From Oxalobacteraceae bacterium (lineage in GTDB: Bacteria; Pseudomonadota; Gammaproteobacteria; Burkholderiales; Burkholderiaceae_D): DNA of 64,000 bases. The notes beneath the pieces were generated by a model that had not been told where the DNA came from, made no database searches, and was given only the letters and a program-made list of their open reading frames with translations. The stretch is from assembly GCA_947454475.1 (NCBI GenBank), contig CANGLD010000001.1, positions 21,915 to 85,914 on the forward strand. The letters run 5' to 3'. A program made the translations under genes and the position numbers. Positions within the stretch are counted from its first letter, which is position 1; each line of letters opens with the position of its first letter. This document shows positions 15,810 through 25,194 of this stretch, piece by piece.

Positions 15810-16475
15810 TTAATCAGGTTTTTTTCTAGCTGTTGTCGTTGTTTTTTTCGCGCCACTGGTAGTCTTGGTACTTGCTTTTTTAGTGCCACTACTTGTTTTA
15901 GGTTTACTTGCTTTTGCTGCAGTAGTTTTCTGCCCTGTAGATTTTCCAGTCGATGAAGTTTCTGCTGATGTTGCCATGGCATTGCCCACAGCCTGTGAAA
16001 ACTGATCTTGCACCACACTCCACCATGCAGCAGGATTAGTAAATTGCGCTGCCATATTCCCATTTTCTTCACTCTGCTCTGATTGCGCTGGCTTTTCAGG
16101 TTCTGGATCAGGTGCCGGTTTAGCGTAAGCATAACTAGCAAAAGGTGATTGAAATTCTTGCTTCTCAGGCTCTGGTTCTGGCGTCATGGATTTCATGGTT
16201 TGCGCAAAATTATCACCCATGGTTTGCAAGGTAGTGAGTGTTGCGCTTTGCATTTCTAACGCTTGTATAGAACTACGCAGCATATTCATATTTAACTGCA
16301 GCCAAGACTCTACGGCCTTTAAGTCTGTTATTTGTTTATTGATTTCTTCTGGCGACATGGAGGGCATGGTCATGCCCGGTACTTTCATAGCACCCCACAT
16401 ATTGCGTACAAATTCCATGGTGTCGTTCATGGCATTCATACCAGGTATTTCATTGTTGCCAGATTGTGTAGACAT
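15810..16475 (-). CDS. phaM: PhaM-like polyhydroxyalkanoate granule-associated protein
   Basis: Resembles PhaM of Cupriavidus, which activates PHB synthase and ties PHB granules to the nucleoid. The N-terminal domain contains DTMEFVRNMWGAMKVPGM and INKQITDLKAVESWLQLNMNMLRSSIQALEMQ, a conserved betaproteobacterial motif. After a variable middle, the last 60 residues are Lys/Ala/Thr/Ser-rich and basic (AKKTTTTARKKPD), like the DNA-binding tail of PhaM. No PHA synthase is in the window. It stands alone on the minus strand between two plus-strand operons. Confidence 0.8.
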   Translation of the reverse strand: MSTQSGNNEIPGMNAMNDTMEFVRNMWGAMKVPGMTMPSMSPEEINKQITDLKAVESWLQLNMNMLRSSIQALEMQSATLTTLQTMGDNFAQTMKSMTPEPEPEKQEFQSPFASYAYAKPAPDPEPEKPAQSEQSEENGNMAAQFTNPAAWWSVVQDQFSQAVGNAMATSAETSSTGKSTGQKTTAAKASKPKTSSGTKKASTKTTSGAKKTTTTARKKPD

Positions 16476-16688
16476 GTACTTCCCCTAAAAATAGGCCAGA
16501 CCAAAAAGCTGGTTTTTCGCTGCCCGCTTCATTGCCAGTTTTTACTTCAATGGGCTAAGCGTAGCAGATCACGCCAATCTGGCAAACAAAGTACTAAAAA
16601 AATCCGTTTCGCTATAAGACGCACATTTGCTTACTTTCATTTACAGTTCATATTTCAATAAGCTTATTGAACGCATTACACTCTTGCT

Positions 16689-17834
16689 ATGTCGCCTCGA
16701 ATAGCCACTCTTACTCCTTACCCCGCTTTACGTCTAAGCTGGGCAGCTGTGGTCATTCTTAGCCTAACGCTACTGTTACATCTGCTCATGCTGCGATGGG
16801 TAGAAGATGAGCTAACCCTGTCTGTATTAACGCCACCAGATGCAGCCCTACTTGATATGGAGTTAGAGCCAACCACCAGTGTGACGTTATTACGAACACC
16901 TGCCCGAACATCCCTCAAACATAAATCGCCTGCTAATAAAAATCTGCCACCACCCTCTGCGACTCCTGAAGAAGCTATTGCAGCCTCGGACCCGACAACA
17001 TCAGAGAACACTGCTCAAGCTGAAATCAGTCAAGCTGAGGCTACAGCTCCGGCAACAGCAGCTCCCCAAAATACCATTGACTCAGCCAACTCAGAAACAG
17101 CAACGGCTAACGCAGTACCTGAAGGCCAAGGTCTACCGCCACCGGTAGCAGCTTCTACTATTTTTACCAAGGTTAGTCTGCCACCTGCTGCAAATCTTAG
17201 CTATAGCGTGACTGCTGCCAGAGAAGGACGTAAGGTAGAAGGGCGCGGCACAATCAACTGGCAACCGAATGGTGAAACGTATTCCATCTCTGGTGATGCT
17301 GGTATTATTTTTTTCACAGTACTCACTTATAAAAGTAGTGGCAGTGTCGATCTGTCTGGCATCTCACCAGAATTGTATGTAGAAAAACGATTCGGCAAAT
17401 CAGAAACGAATACGCATTTTCATCGTGAACGTAAAACGATAAGCTTTTCAGCTTCCACGAATAGTTATCCGACCTCAGGTGGCGAACAAGATCGCGCCAG
17501 TGTGATTTGGCAAATTGCTGCTATGGGACGAGGCGATAGTGATAAATTCATACCTGGCTTACATTTCGGTATGCTCATAGCTGGTACACGTTCAGCTGCT
17601 GTTTGGCGTGTCGTCGTGAACGGCAAAGAATCTCTACAACTTGCGGGCGAAACTTTGCAAGCTTGGCATTTAACTATTATGCCCGCCGAACAAAGTCAGG
17701 AATTACAATTTGAATTATGGCTAGCGCCACAAAAAGAATGGTATCCCGTTAAGCTCGTTTATTCAGACAAGAAAAGTGGTTATTTGGAATTAGTATTAAA
17801 CAAACTCGAACAAAAGCTTACAAGCACGCGTTAA
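16689..17834 (+). CDS. DUF3108 domain protein with membrane anchor
   Basis: A single N-terminal membrane segment (LSWAAVVILSLTLLLHLLML) is followed by a roughly 110-residue Ala/Pro/Thr/Glu-rich linker. The C-terminal DUF3108 domain (about 165-380) includes AREGRKVEGRGTINWQPNGETY, SPELYVEKRFGKSETNTHF and GGEQDRASVIWQIAAMGRG. The topology places the domain in the periplasm. Function unknown. A second DUF3108 gene follows after 25 bp, and queC after that. In Burkholderiales this paralogue pair is common. Confidence 0.85.
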   Translation: MSPRIATLTPYPALRLSWAAVVILSLTLLLHLLMLRWVEDELTLSVLTPPDAALLDMELEPTTSVTLLRTPARTSLKHKSPANKNLPPPSATPEEAIAASDPTTSENTAQAEISQAEATAPATAAPQNTIDSANSETATANAVPEGQGLPPPVAASTIFTKVSLPPAANLSYSVTAAREGRKVEGRGTINWQPNGETYSISGDAGIIFFTVLTYKSSGSVDLSGISPELYVEKRFGKSETNTHFHRERKTISFSASTNSYPTSGGEQDRASVIWQIAAMGRGDSDKFIPGLHFGMLIAGTRSAAVWRVVVNGKESLQLAGETLQAWHLTIMPAEQSQELQFELWLAPQKEWYPVKLVYSDKKSGYLELVLNKLEQKLTSTR

Positions 17835-17859
17835 TTTTTTATTCACTTATGAGTATTGT

Positions 17860-18615
17860 ATGAATTCTTCACTCGTTTTTTTCAAACAAATTAAGCTAGT
17901 TATCTTATTTGCCTTAACATTTAGTTTTTGCTTTGCTACGCAAGCAGCAGAAAACAAAATCAAACTCAACTATCCGCCAACAGCAAAATTATTTTATTTT
18001 ATTCGTGCTGATATCAAAGGCTTGAATATTGAAGGCGCAGGATTAATTGATTGGGATAAGGCTGGCGATAAATACCATATCAACTCTGAGACTAGAACTG
18101 CATTAACTGGCGTCTTAGTTGCTGAAAAAAGTGAAGGCTTGATCGATAACACTGGATTAGCGCCAGAAATTTTTTCAATTAAGCGTTTTCGTAAAGAACT
18201 GATTACAACACGCTTAGATAGAAAAAATCATCAAATTAATTATCAAGGCAATGCAAACCCTCAATCTTTACTAGGCACGGAACAAGACAGATTAAGTGTC
18301 TTATGGCAGTTACTCTGTCTTGCCCGTTCAACACCGAATAAATTTTCTGCAGGCTCAAAACATAAATTTACAGTGATAGGCACTCAAGATAGTGAGCCTT
18401 GGATATTTGAAGTTAAAAACCCGCAACGTATACAAACCGGCTTAGGCGAAGTTGACGCACTACAAATCACGCGCCTGCCATCAGAAAATCCTGATGCACA
18501 AGGCATGGAAATTTGGCTTGCGCCTTCTTTAGATTGGTATCCTGTACAAATTCGACTCTCTGAAAAAAATGGTGACTACATAGAACAGTCATTAGAAAAA
18601 ATAGAAAAGAAATGA
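17860..18615 (+). CDS. DUF3108 domain protein, exported
   Basis: Paralogue of the preceding protein without the long linker. A signal peptide ([18 protein letters not shown]) leads into a DUF3108 domain: [61 protein letters not shown] and [20 protein letters not shown] match the motifs of its neighbour in order. Probably periplasmic or loosely outer-membrane associated. Its stop overlaps the queC start (ATGA), so the two are translationally coupled, though no functional link is evident. Confidence 0.85.
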   Translation: MNSSLVFFKQIKLVILFALTFSFCFATQAAENKIKLNYPPTAKLFYFIRADIKGLNIEGAGLIDWDKAGDKYHINSETRTALTGVLVAEKSEGLIDNTGLAPEIFSIKRFRKELITTRLDRKNHQINYQGNANPQSLLGTEQDRLSVLWQLLCLARSTPNKFSAGSKHKFTVIGTQDSEPWIFEVKNPQRIQTGLGEVDALQITRLPSENPDAQGMEIWLAPSLDWYPVQIRLSEKNGDYIEQSLEKIEKK

Positions 18616-19310
18616 TGAACTCAGCACTGGTTTTATTTTCAGGCGGCCAAGATTCCACAACTTGTTTAGCCTGGGCACTCAATCGTTATGATCATGTTGA
18701 AACCCTAGGGTTTGATTATGGTCAGCGCCATGCTATCGAGTTAACGATGCGACCGCAGTTATTAGACAGCTTACGTGGCATGCGCCCTGATTGGAAAAAT
18801 AAATTAGGCGATGATCACATGCTAGATCTATCACTACTAGCAGCCATCTCCGATACTGCATTAACTCGCGATGTCGTCATTAGCATGCAAGAGAATGGTT
18901 TACCGAATACTTTTGTACCTGGCCGTAATTTATTATTTCTCACTAGTGCTGCTGCTTTAGCTTATCGACGCGGTATCAGCGATTTAGTAGGCGGTATGTG
19001 TGAAACCGATTATTCAGGCTACCCCGATTGTCGCGATGAAACCTTACGCAGCTTAGAACAAGCCATCAATTTAGGTATGGCGACCAAGCTAACTATACAA
19101 ACGCCACTTATGTGGCTGAATAAAGCACAGAGCTGGGAATTGGCTGCAACACTAGGCGGTAAGGCATTGGTCGAATTAATTCGCACCGATACACACACAT
19201 GCTATCTGGGTGAGCGCGGTGTTTTACATGCATGGGGGCATGGTTGCGGTACTTGCCCCGCGTGCGAATTACGCGCACGCGGCTATACAGATTATTTAGC
19301 TACAAAATAA
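18612..19310 (+). CDS. queC: 7-cyano-7-deazaguanine synthase QueC
   Basis: Converts 7-carboxy-7-deazaguanine to preQ0 with ATP and ammonia, in queuosine biosynthesis. The PP-loop motif [16 protein letters not shown] is at residues 8-23, and [18 protein letters not shown] and [17 protein letters not shown] are family signatures. The C-terminal zinc site is in CYLGERG...[14 protein letters not shown]. At 232 residues it is normal. Two adjacent ATG codons make the start ambiguous by one codon. No other que genes lie in the window. Confidence 0.97.
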   Translation: MMNSALVLFSGGQDSTTCLAWALNRYDHVETLGFDYGQRHAIELTMRPQLLDSLRGMRPDWKNKLGDDHMLDLSLLAAISDTALTRDVVISMQENGLPNTFVPGRNLLFLTSAAALAYRRGISDLVGGMCETDYSGYPDCRDETLRSLEQAINLGMATKLTIQTPLMWLNKAQSWELAATLGGKALVELIRTDTHTCYLGERGVLHAWGHGCGTCPACELRARGYTDYLATK

Positions 19311-19338
19311 AAACTCAACTACGCTAACCTAGCTGCGC

Positions 19339-22300
19339 TTAAGCAGCATGCTTACCTTGATCATCGCTGCCAAATTTTTGTAATGACAGACTTGCTAGCA
19401 AATCCTTTTCTTTTTGTTTTGCTGCATGCAGATGTCTTTCTTTAACATGACCATAGCCACGTATCTCTTCAGGAATACTAGCGATAGCTATGATCTGCTG
19501 GTAATTATTTGCAGTTAAGTTAGGCAGCAAGGACATTATCTGTGCTTTATATTGCAGTATCAATGCACGTTCAGTCTTGCGTTCTTCGGTATAACCAAAT
19601 GGATCAAGAAAACTGCCACGCAAAAACCGTAGGCTGGCTAGTATAGGAAAAACTTTTCCTACCCATGACCCAAATTCACGTTTAATTAAATGCCCTTGTG
19701 CATCATGCTTAGATAACAAAGGTGGAGCTAAATGATATTTAATGGCGTAGTCGCCTTCAAATATAGTGGCAATTTTTTCTTTAAAGCGGCCATTTGAATG
19801 TAGACGTGCCACTTCATATTCATCTTTGTAAGCCATAAGTTTGAATAAATATTTTGCGACAGCTGTTGTCAGTTTTAATCCAGAACTTCCTTCATGCAGC
19901 TTTTCTTCTGCTGCCTTTATCTGATTAACAAAATCTTCATAGCTTTTTGCATAAGCTTGGTTTTGATAAGCGCGTAAAAATGCACTACGCTGCGCTACAA
20001 CTTCTTCCAAGCTAGGCGTACGTTTAAATGTAATCACTTGCCCTGGTGCGATCACACTTAATTCTTTTTCCACGGCTGCTAAATCATGGGCTGCCAGACG
20101 ACCCCAAGCAAATGATTGCTGATTAAATTCTATAGACACGCCATTTAACGCTATTGATTGTAATATCGCAGCTTCTGATAAAGGCACCCATCCTTGTTGC
20201 CATGCATAACCCAACATAAACATATTTGTAGCTATTGCATCACCCATGAGTGCGGTTGCAATTTTTCCTGCATCTATAGCTGCGACAGCTTCTGCTCCAC
20301 ACGCTGTACGGATTTTTTCTACTGCACCTGCATCAGGATATTTCCAGTCTGGATTTTTTACAAAAGCTGCTGTTGGTGCAAGCGTAGAATTCAATGCTGC
20401 ATGAGTGCGTTGATTACCCATACGTGACAGAGCATCTTTGCTTGCAGCGACAATCACATCACAACCTATGACGAGATCCGCTGCGCCAGTACCGACTCGC
20501 GTAGCATGTATCTGCTCAGGTGCATCAGCTAGTCGGACATGCGACATCACTGGCCCACCTTTTTGCGCTAAGCCACTCATGTCTAAGACTGTACAAGCTT
20601 TACCTTGTACATGCGCAGCCATAGCAAGAATTTGACCTACTGTGACCACACCTGTTCCCCCTATGCCTGTCACTAGCACGCCATACGGTTGCGCTGTTGA
20701 TGGCAATTGCGGAGTGGGTAGTGTTGCAGCACGTTCTAGCGCTGATATTTTTTTACCTGTTACATCAGCTAATGCGGCTTTCTTAGGTTTGCGTAGCTGA
20801 CCACCTTCTACGGTAACAAAGCTAGGACAAAAACCTGTGACGCAAGAAAAATCTTTATTACAACTAGACTGATTAATTTCGCGCTTACGTCCAAAATCTG
20901 TTTCTAATGGCTCTATAGATAAACAATTAGATTGCACACCACAATCACCACAACCTTCACATACAGCTTCATTAATCACGGTGCGTTTTGCTGGATCAGG
21001 ATATTCATTGCGTTTACGACGACGTCTTTTTTCAGAAGCACATGTCTGGTCGTAAATCATGGCGGAAACACCTTTTACTTCACGTAGTTCGCGTTGCACT
21101 GCATCGAGCTCACTGCGATGACGTATCGTGACGCCGGGCGCCCAATTGGTATGCTCAGGATATTTATCTGGTTCATCTGTCACCACGATGATTGGATGCA
21201 CACCTTCTGCTGCCACTTGACGTGAAATAGTCGCGGGATCTAAAGGGCCATCATGATGCTGCCCACCTGTCATAGCGACTGCATCATTAAATAAAATTTT
21301 ATAGGTCATATTGACCTTTGCCGAGACAGCGGCACGAATGGCTAATAAGCCTGAATGAAAATAAGTGCCATCACCTATATTGGCAAACACATGTTGTTCA
21401 GACGTGAAGGGCGCTTGACCTATCCATGTAGTTCCTTCTGCACCCATATGGGTAAAAGTGGTAGTAGATCTATCCATCCACAAGGCCATGTAATGACAAC
21501 CTATACCGGCTAAAGCACGACTACCCTCTGGAACTTTAGTGGATGTGTTGTGTGGACAGCCCGAGCAAAAGTGCGGAATACGATCGGTTTGTGTATCAGG
21601 CTTGCTCGTGACTTTTAATACAGATTCACGCGCTTCAAGAAAAGCGATGCGCTCATTCACCCGTTTTTCTATAGGATGACCAACATAATATTTTGCAATA
21701 CGCGCAGCGATGGCACGCGCTATTTGTGTGGGATTAAGTTCATACGTGCCGGGCAATAACCAATCACCATGACCTTCACGACGGACGTTGCTCCACTCTC
21801 CCGTGTCATCAAATTTTCCAACTACACGAGGACGCACATCATCACGCCAGTTATATAACTCTTCTTTTAATTGATACTCGAGTAGCTGACGTTTTTCTTC
21901 TACCACCAACACTTCTTCTAAGCCTTGCGCAAACTCTCGTACACCTGTTGCTTCTAAAGGCCACGTCATACCAACTTTATATAAACGCAGGCCTATGTCA
22001 CGCGCAACACTTTCATCTATTCCTAAATCTTCTAAAGCTTGTCGTGTATCGAGATAAGACTTACCAGCGGTAAGTATGCCAAAGCGGGCGTTAGGACTAT
22101 CCCAAATTAATCGATCAATTTTATTTGCACGCACATAAGCTAGTGCTGCATACCATTTATGATTAACCAGTCGTTCTTCTTGATCCAACACGGCATCAGG
22201 CCAACGTATATTTAAACCACCCTGTGGCATAGCAAAATCATCGGGCAAAATAATATTTACACGATTAGGGTTGATATCAACGGTAGCACCTGATTCCACA

Positions 22301-22944
22301 ATATCGGTGACACATTTAAGCGCTACCCACAAACCGGTATAGCGGCTCATAGCCCAACCGTGTAATCCGTAGTCTAAATATTCTTGTACAGATGATGGAT
22401 AAAAAACCGGTATGCCACATGCTTTAAGTATGTGTTCACTTTGATGTGCATTGGTAGAGGATTTTGCTGCATGATCATCCCCTGCTAACACTAATACACC
22501 GCCATGGGGAGCAGTGCCTGCTCCGTTAGCATGTTTAAACACATCGCCTGATCGATCTACACCAGGCCCTTTGCCATACCAAATAGAAAATACGCCGTCG
22601 TACTGTGCGCCTGGAAACAGATTAACTTGCTGTGTGCCCCATACACTCGTCGCAGCTAGATCTTCATTCACACCCGGTACAAATTTCACATGATGTGCAT
22701 CGAGATATTTTTTTGCCTTCATGGCAGTCTGATCCACACTGCCTAAAGGTGAACCACGATAACCAGTGATAAAGCCTGCTGTATTTAAGCCAGCGGCCAT
22801 ATCACGCTGTCTTTGCATCATAGGCAAGCGTATTAATGCCTGCGTTCCGGTCAAAAATACACGGCCATGATCTTTAGTGTATTTATCGTCGAGAGAAATC
22901 GCATCTGCAAGTTGATCTTGCTGTTTCTCCATGGGTGCGTTCAT
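19339..22944 (-). CDS. indolepyruvate ferredoxin oxidoreductase family protein (fused, 1201 aa)
   Basis: Large single-chain 2-ketoacid oxidoreductase of the fused IorA-IorB type found in Proteobacteria. The N-terminal part binds pyrophosphate and TPP (FITGYRGSPLGSVDQ, then GCPHNTSTKVPEGSRALAGIGCHY and GDGTYFHSGL). An iron-sulfur segment follows (CEGCGDCGVQSNCLSIEPL, with CNKDFSCVTGFCPSF). The gamma-type domain begins at VLVTGIGGTGVVTVGQILAMAAH. It likely oxidises aromatic 2-oxo acids from amino-acid transamination, or other branched 2-oxo acids, to acyl-CoA. Length is within the 1150-1200 range of the family. It is transcribed alone, convergent with queC and divergent from the EF-hand gene. 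Confidence 0.93.
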   Translation of the reverse strand: MNAPMEKQQDQLADAISLDDKYTKDHGRVFLTGTQALIRLPMMQRQRDMAAGLNTAGFITGYRGSPLGSVDQTAMKAKKYLDAHHVKFVPGVNEDLAATSVWGTQQVNLFPGAQYDGVFSIWYGKGPGVDRSGDVFKHANGAGTAPHGGVLVLAGDDHAAKSSTNAHQSEHILKACGIPVFYPSSVQEYLDYGLHGWAMSRYTGLWVALKCVTDIVESGATVDINPNRVNIILPDDFAMPQGGLNIRWPDAVLDQEERLVNHKWYAALAYVRANKIDRLIWDSPNARFGILTAGKSYLDTRQALEDLGIDESVARDIGLRLYKVGMTWPLEATGVREFAQGLEEVLVVEEKRQLLEYQLKEELYNWRDDVRPRVVGKFDDTGEWSNVRREGHGDWLLPGTYELNPTQIARAIAARIAKYYVGHPIEKRVNERIAFLEARESVLKVTSKPDTQTDRIPHFCSGCPHNTSTKVPEGSRALAGIGCHYMALWMDRSTTTFTHMGAEGTTWIGQAPFTSEQHVFANIGDGTYFHSGLLAIRAAVSAKVNMTYKILFNDAVAMTGGQHHDGPLDPATISRQVAAEGVHPIIVVTDEPDKYPEHTNWAPGVTIRHRSELDAVQRELREVKGVSAMIYDQTCASEKRRRRKRNEYPDPAKRTVINEAVCEGCGDCGVQSNCLSIEPLETDFGRKREINQSSCNKDFSCVTGFCPSFVTVEGGQLRKPKKAALADVTGKKISALERAATLPTPQLPSTAQPYGVLVTGIGGTGVVTVGQILAMAAHVQGKACTVLDMSGLAQKGGPVMSHVRLADAPEQIHATRVGTGAADLVIGCDVIVAASKDALSRMGNQRTHAALNSTLAPTAAFVKNPDWKYPDAGAVEKIRTACGAEAVAAIDAGKIATALMGDAIATNMFMLGYAWQQGWVPLSEAAILQSIALNGVSIEFNQQSFAWGRLAAHDLAAVEKELSVIAPGQVITFKRTPSLEEVVAQRSAFLRAYQNQAYAKSYEDFVNQIKAAEEKLHEGSSGLKLTTAVAKYLFKLMAYKDEYEVARLHSNGRFKEKIATIFEGDYAIKYHLAPPLLSKHDAQGHLIKREFGSWVGKVFPILASLRFLRGSFLDPFGYTEERKTERALILQYKAQIMSLLPNLTANNYQQIIAIASIPEEIRGYGHVKERHLHAAKQKEKDLLASLSLQKFGSDDQGKHAA

Positions 22945-23384
22945 GACCGTCCTTGTATTGGGTTACTAGCTAATTGCAGTATAGGCAGGGTATGCGCCCG
23001 CGACAAATCAAAAATATTCATGCTTATACATTAAGAATTGTAGTGCATGAAAGGGGATTCAACTTGCAGCTCGTTCTATTCTGGCGACCATTATTTTCAG
23101 CCAAATTCAGGTGTTTTGGCGATTTACCCTTTCATAAGTGGCACTTAATATCTACTAACTGTGAGGAATCCTCGTTATTTATGTAAATACCATGTTCCAC
23201 CTCACGAAACCCCTCACTAGATAGGGTTAAGGTGATTTGCTCTCAGATTACGACTGCATTACGGAATGCGCTGTGAAGTCACACAGCAGGTTTCTGTAAC
23301 TAGAAGTAATTCGGGCGCTGTTACTCACCTTATTCAGCAAATAATGTTTTGGGATTTTTTTAATCATTTTTTAGAAAGAGCTTT
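22945..23384. promoter_or_regulatory. 440-bp divergent intergenic region with a structured leader upstream of the EF-hand gene
   Basis: No credible gene is present; the 70-residue ORF at 22974 lacks coding features. Several pairings lie on the plus strand. CACCT (23198-23202) pairs with AGGTG (23230-23234), enclosing AACCC/GGGTT (23208-23212 with 23224-23228). GCTGTG (23270-23275) pairs with CACAGC (23282-23287). TAAGGTGA (23228-23235) pairs with TCACCTTA (23325-23332). The last competes with the first for AAGGTGA, so two exclusive folds are possible. The segment ends in T-rich sequence before the ATG at 23385. Promoters for both flanking genes must lie here but no clear -35/-10 pair stood out. 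Confidence 0.45.
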
Positions 23385-23855
23385 ATGAAAATGCATCAAT
23401 TAGTCTTACTCACAGGTTTAGCCATTTCTGCCTTTGCACATGCTAATCATCATGAAGGCCATACTAAGCACGATGGTGATATGCGCGATGGTGGCATGCA
23501 TCCCCTGTTTAGTCAGTTTGATAAAGACAAAGATGGAAAAATCAGTCAGGTAGAACTCAAAGAAGGTATGGATAAATTATTTACGGATATCGATACCAAC
23601 AAAGATGGCTTTATTACTAAAGACGAAATGCAAGCGCATCACAAGTTGATGCATGAAAAATATCAAGGTGCAATGCAAGAGCATTGGAAGCTGGCGGATA
23701 AAGATGGCGATGGCTTGCTAAGTAAGGCTGAAGCAGAAAGTGGTGATATGCCGCGCTTAGTAAAAGATTTCGACAAACTCGATAAAAACAAAGATGGCAA
23801 ACTCAGCCATGAAGAAATTGAAGAGGGTATGAAAAAAAGACACAAGTCACATTAA
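23385..23855 (+). CDS. exported EF-hand calcium-binding protein
   Basis: Small secreted or periplasmic Ca-binding protein. A signal peptide (LVLLTGLAISAFAHA) and a His/Asp-rich stretch (NHHEGHTKHDGDMRDGG) precede four EF-hand loops: DKDKDGKISQVE, DTNKDGFITKDE, DKDGDGLLSKAE and DKNKDGKLSHEE. All four keep Asp at loop positions 1 and 5 or the equivalents and Gly at 6, so they should bind calcium. Function beyond Ca binding is unknown. Followed by a strong terminator, so monocistronic. Confidence 0.9.
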   Translation: MKMHQLVLLTGLAISAFAHANHHEGHTKHDGDMRDGGMHPLFSQFDKDKDGKISQVELKEGMDKLFTDIDTNKDGFITKDEMQAHHKLMHEKYQGAMQEHWKLADKDGDGLLSKAEAESGDMPRLVKDFDKLDKNKDGKLSHEEIEEGMKKRHKSH

Positions 23856-23884
23856 TTTTTATTACACGCTGTTTTGCGTGTGCC

Positions 23885-23914
23885 GGATCCGATCACCCCC
23901 TCGGATCCTTTTTT
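23885..23914 (+). terminator. intrinsic terminator after EF-hand gene
   Basis: A perfect 8-bp stem GGATCCGA/TCGGATCC with an 8-base loop (23893-23900) is followed by six T on the plus strand. It lies 30 bp after the EF-hand stop and just before the end of the convergent cca gene. Confidence 0.92.
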
Positions 23915-23940
23915 ATTTTTAAAATTGATGACGAGCGCAT

Positions 23941-25194
23941 TTAATTCAACACTCGCTCTATAGCAGCCACTCGTGCTTTGTGTATAGCATCTGCAATAGG
24001 CTCAGCAGCATTGCCCGTTACTTGAGCAGACACGGTTGCAGCTATAGCTCCTGCCGGCACGGCCTGAGCTGCTGCAAGTGCTACTCTTAGTTTTGTAGTT
24101 TGAGGCAATATCAGATGATGTGATTCCGTTAGCGTTAGTTGATGACATTCCATGGCCACTAACAATTCACCAAAGCGCTCTGGTCTGCGCAATGCATCAC
24201 AACGTTCTAATAATTTCACTAATAACTCTGCTGGTAACTCTTTTGCTCGATGCAGATTATTTAATTCTCTTGCAAGTATGATTGCTAAATCACGCACCTC
24301 ATTTTGCATCTTTAGTCGAGCACAGAGTGTCTCGACTAATTTTGTACTGAGTGTTAAGAGTGTAGAAGTGTTAGATTCATTCTGATTCTCTCTATTCACT
24401 TCCTCCACATCACACAGCAATGCCGCAACACGAATCGCTAGGTTAGTATTTTTTTCAGCTGCGGCATCGACCACCTGCATTGCATGTAAGAAGGCAGTCG
24501 TTTCTGACTGAGAAAAATTGGTATGCGGGGTTTTTTCTAGTGCAGCCAACTCAGGCAGAATTTTTTCTAACGCACCACATTCTTGCAAGACCTGAAGCAT
24601 GCGCGATGGTTTTTTCTCCATCAGTCCACGCGATAATTCTTGCCACACGCGTTCTGGTACAAGTGCATCCACCTCACCAGCATGCACCATATGCTGCATG
24701 AGCTGCATCGTTTCAGGAGCAATATTAAAATCATGAAACCGCGCTGCAAATCTCGCTAGTCGCAAGATGCGAACTGGGTCTTCAGCAAATGCGGTTGATA
24801 CATGTCGGAAGATTTTATTTTGTATATCTGCTTGACCACCATAGGGATCCGTCAAATTGCCATGCTCATCCATCGCAATGGCATTGATGGTCAAATCTCT
24901 ACGCATTAAATCTTGTTCTAGCGTGACATCAGCTGCAGCATGAAAAACAAATCCAGCATAACCAGGTGCAGTTTTGCGCTCTGTACGTGCTAATGCATAT
25001 TCTTCGTGTGTGTCGGGATGAAGGAAGACAGGAAAATCTTTACCTACTGGTAAATATCCTAAGGCTTGCATTTGCTGTGGGTCTGCCCCCACTACCACAT
25101 AGTCGCGATCTTTAACTGGCAGACCAAGTAAGGCATCTCGCACCGCGCCACCTACGGTATAGATAGAAAATGGCTGTGACATTTTTTTAGTCAC
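23941..25194 (-). CDS. cca: CCA-adding tRNA nucleotidyltransferase with degenerate HD domain
   Basis: Adds or repairs the 3' CCA of tRNAs. The class II nucleotidyltransferase head is intact: YTVGGAVRDALLGLPVKDRDYVVVGA, the RRDLTINAIAMD segment, and EDPVRILRLARFAARF. The C-terminal HD phosphohydrolase region is still recognisable by its flanks (HAMQVVDAAAEKNTNLAIRVAALL, NEVRDLAIILARE). However, the usual VHDLGKG reads LCDVEEV, the HHGHE segment is gone, and the later His of AKYHD is lost. Phosphatase/phosphodiesterase activity is therefore probably absent. Start is GTG at 25194 or ATG at 25182; the former overlaps the upstream gene by 8 bp. Confidence 0.94.
   Translation of the reverse strand: MTKKMSQPFSIYTVGGAVRDALLGLPVKDRDYVVVGADPQQMQALGYLPVGKDFPVFLHPDTHEEYALARTERKTAPGYAGFVFHAAADVTLEQDLMRRDLTINAIAMDEHGNLTDPYGGQADIQNKIFRHVSTAFAEDPVRILRLARFAARFHDFNIAPETMQLMQHMVHAGEVDALVPERVWQELSRGLMEKKPSRMLQVLQECGALEKILPELAALEKTPHTNFSQSETTAFLHAMQVVDAAAEKNTNLAIRVAALLCDVEEVNRENQNESNTSTLLTLSTKLVETLCARLKMQNEVRDLAIILARELNNLHRAKELPAELLVKLLERCDALRRPERFGELLVAMECHQLTLTESHHLILPQTTKLRVALAAAQAVPAGAIAATVSAQVTGNAAEPIADAIHKARVAAIERVLN

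Noticed and set aside
22974-23186. 70-residue plus-strand ORF in the iorAB/EF-hand gap
   Set aside because: Composition and lack of a ribosome site argue against coding; the region is better explained as promoter and leader.
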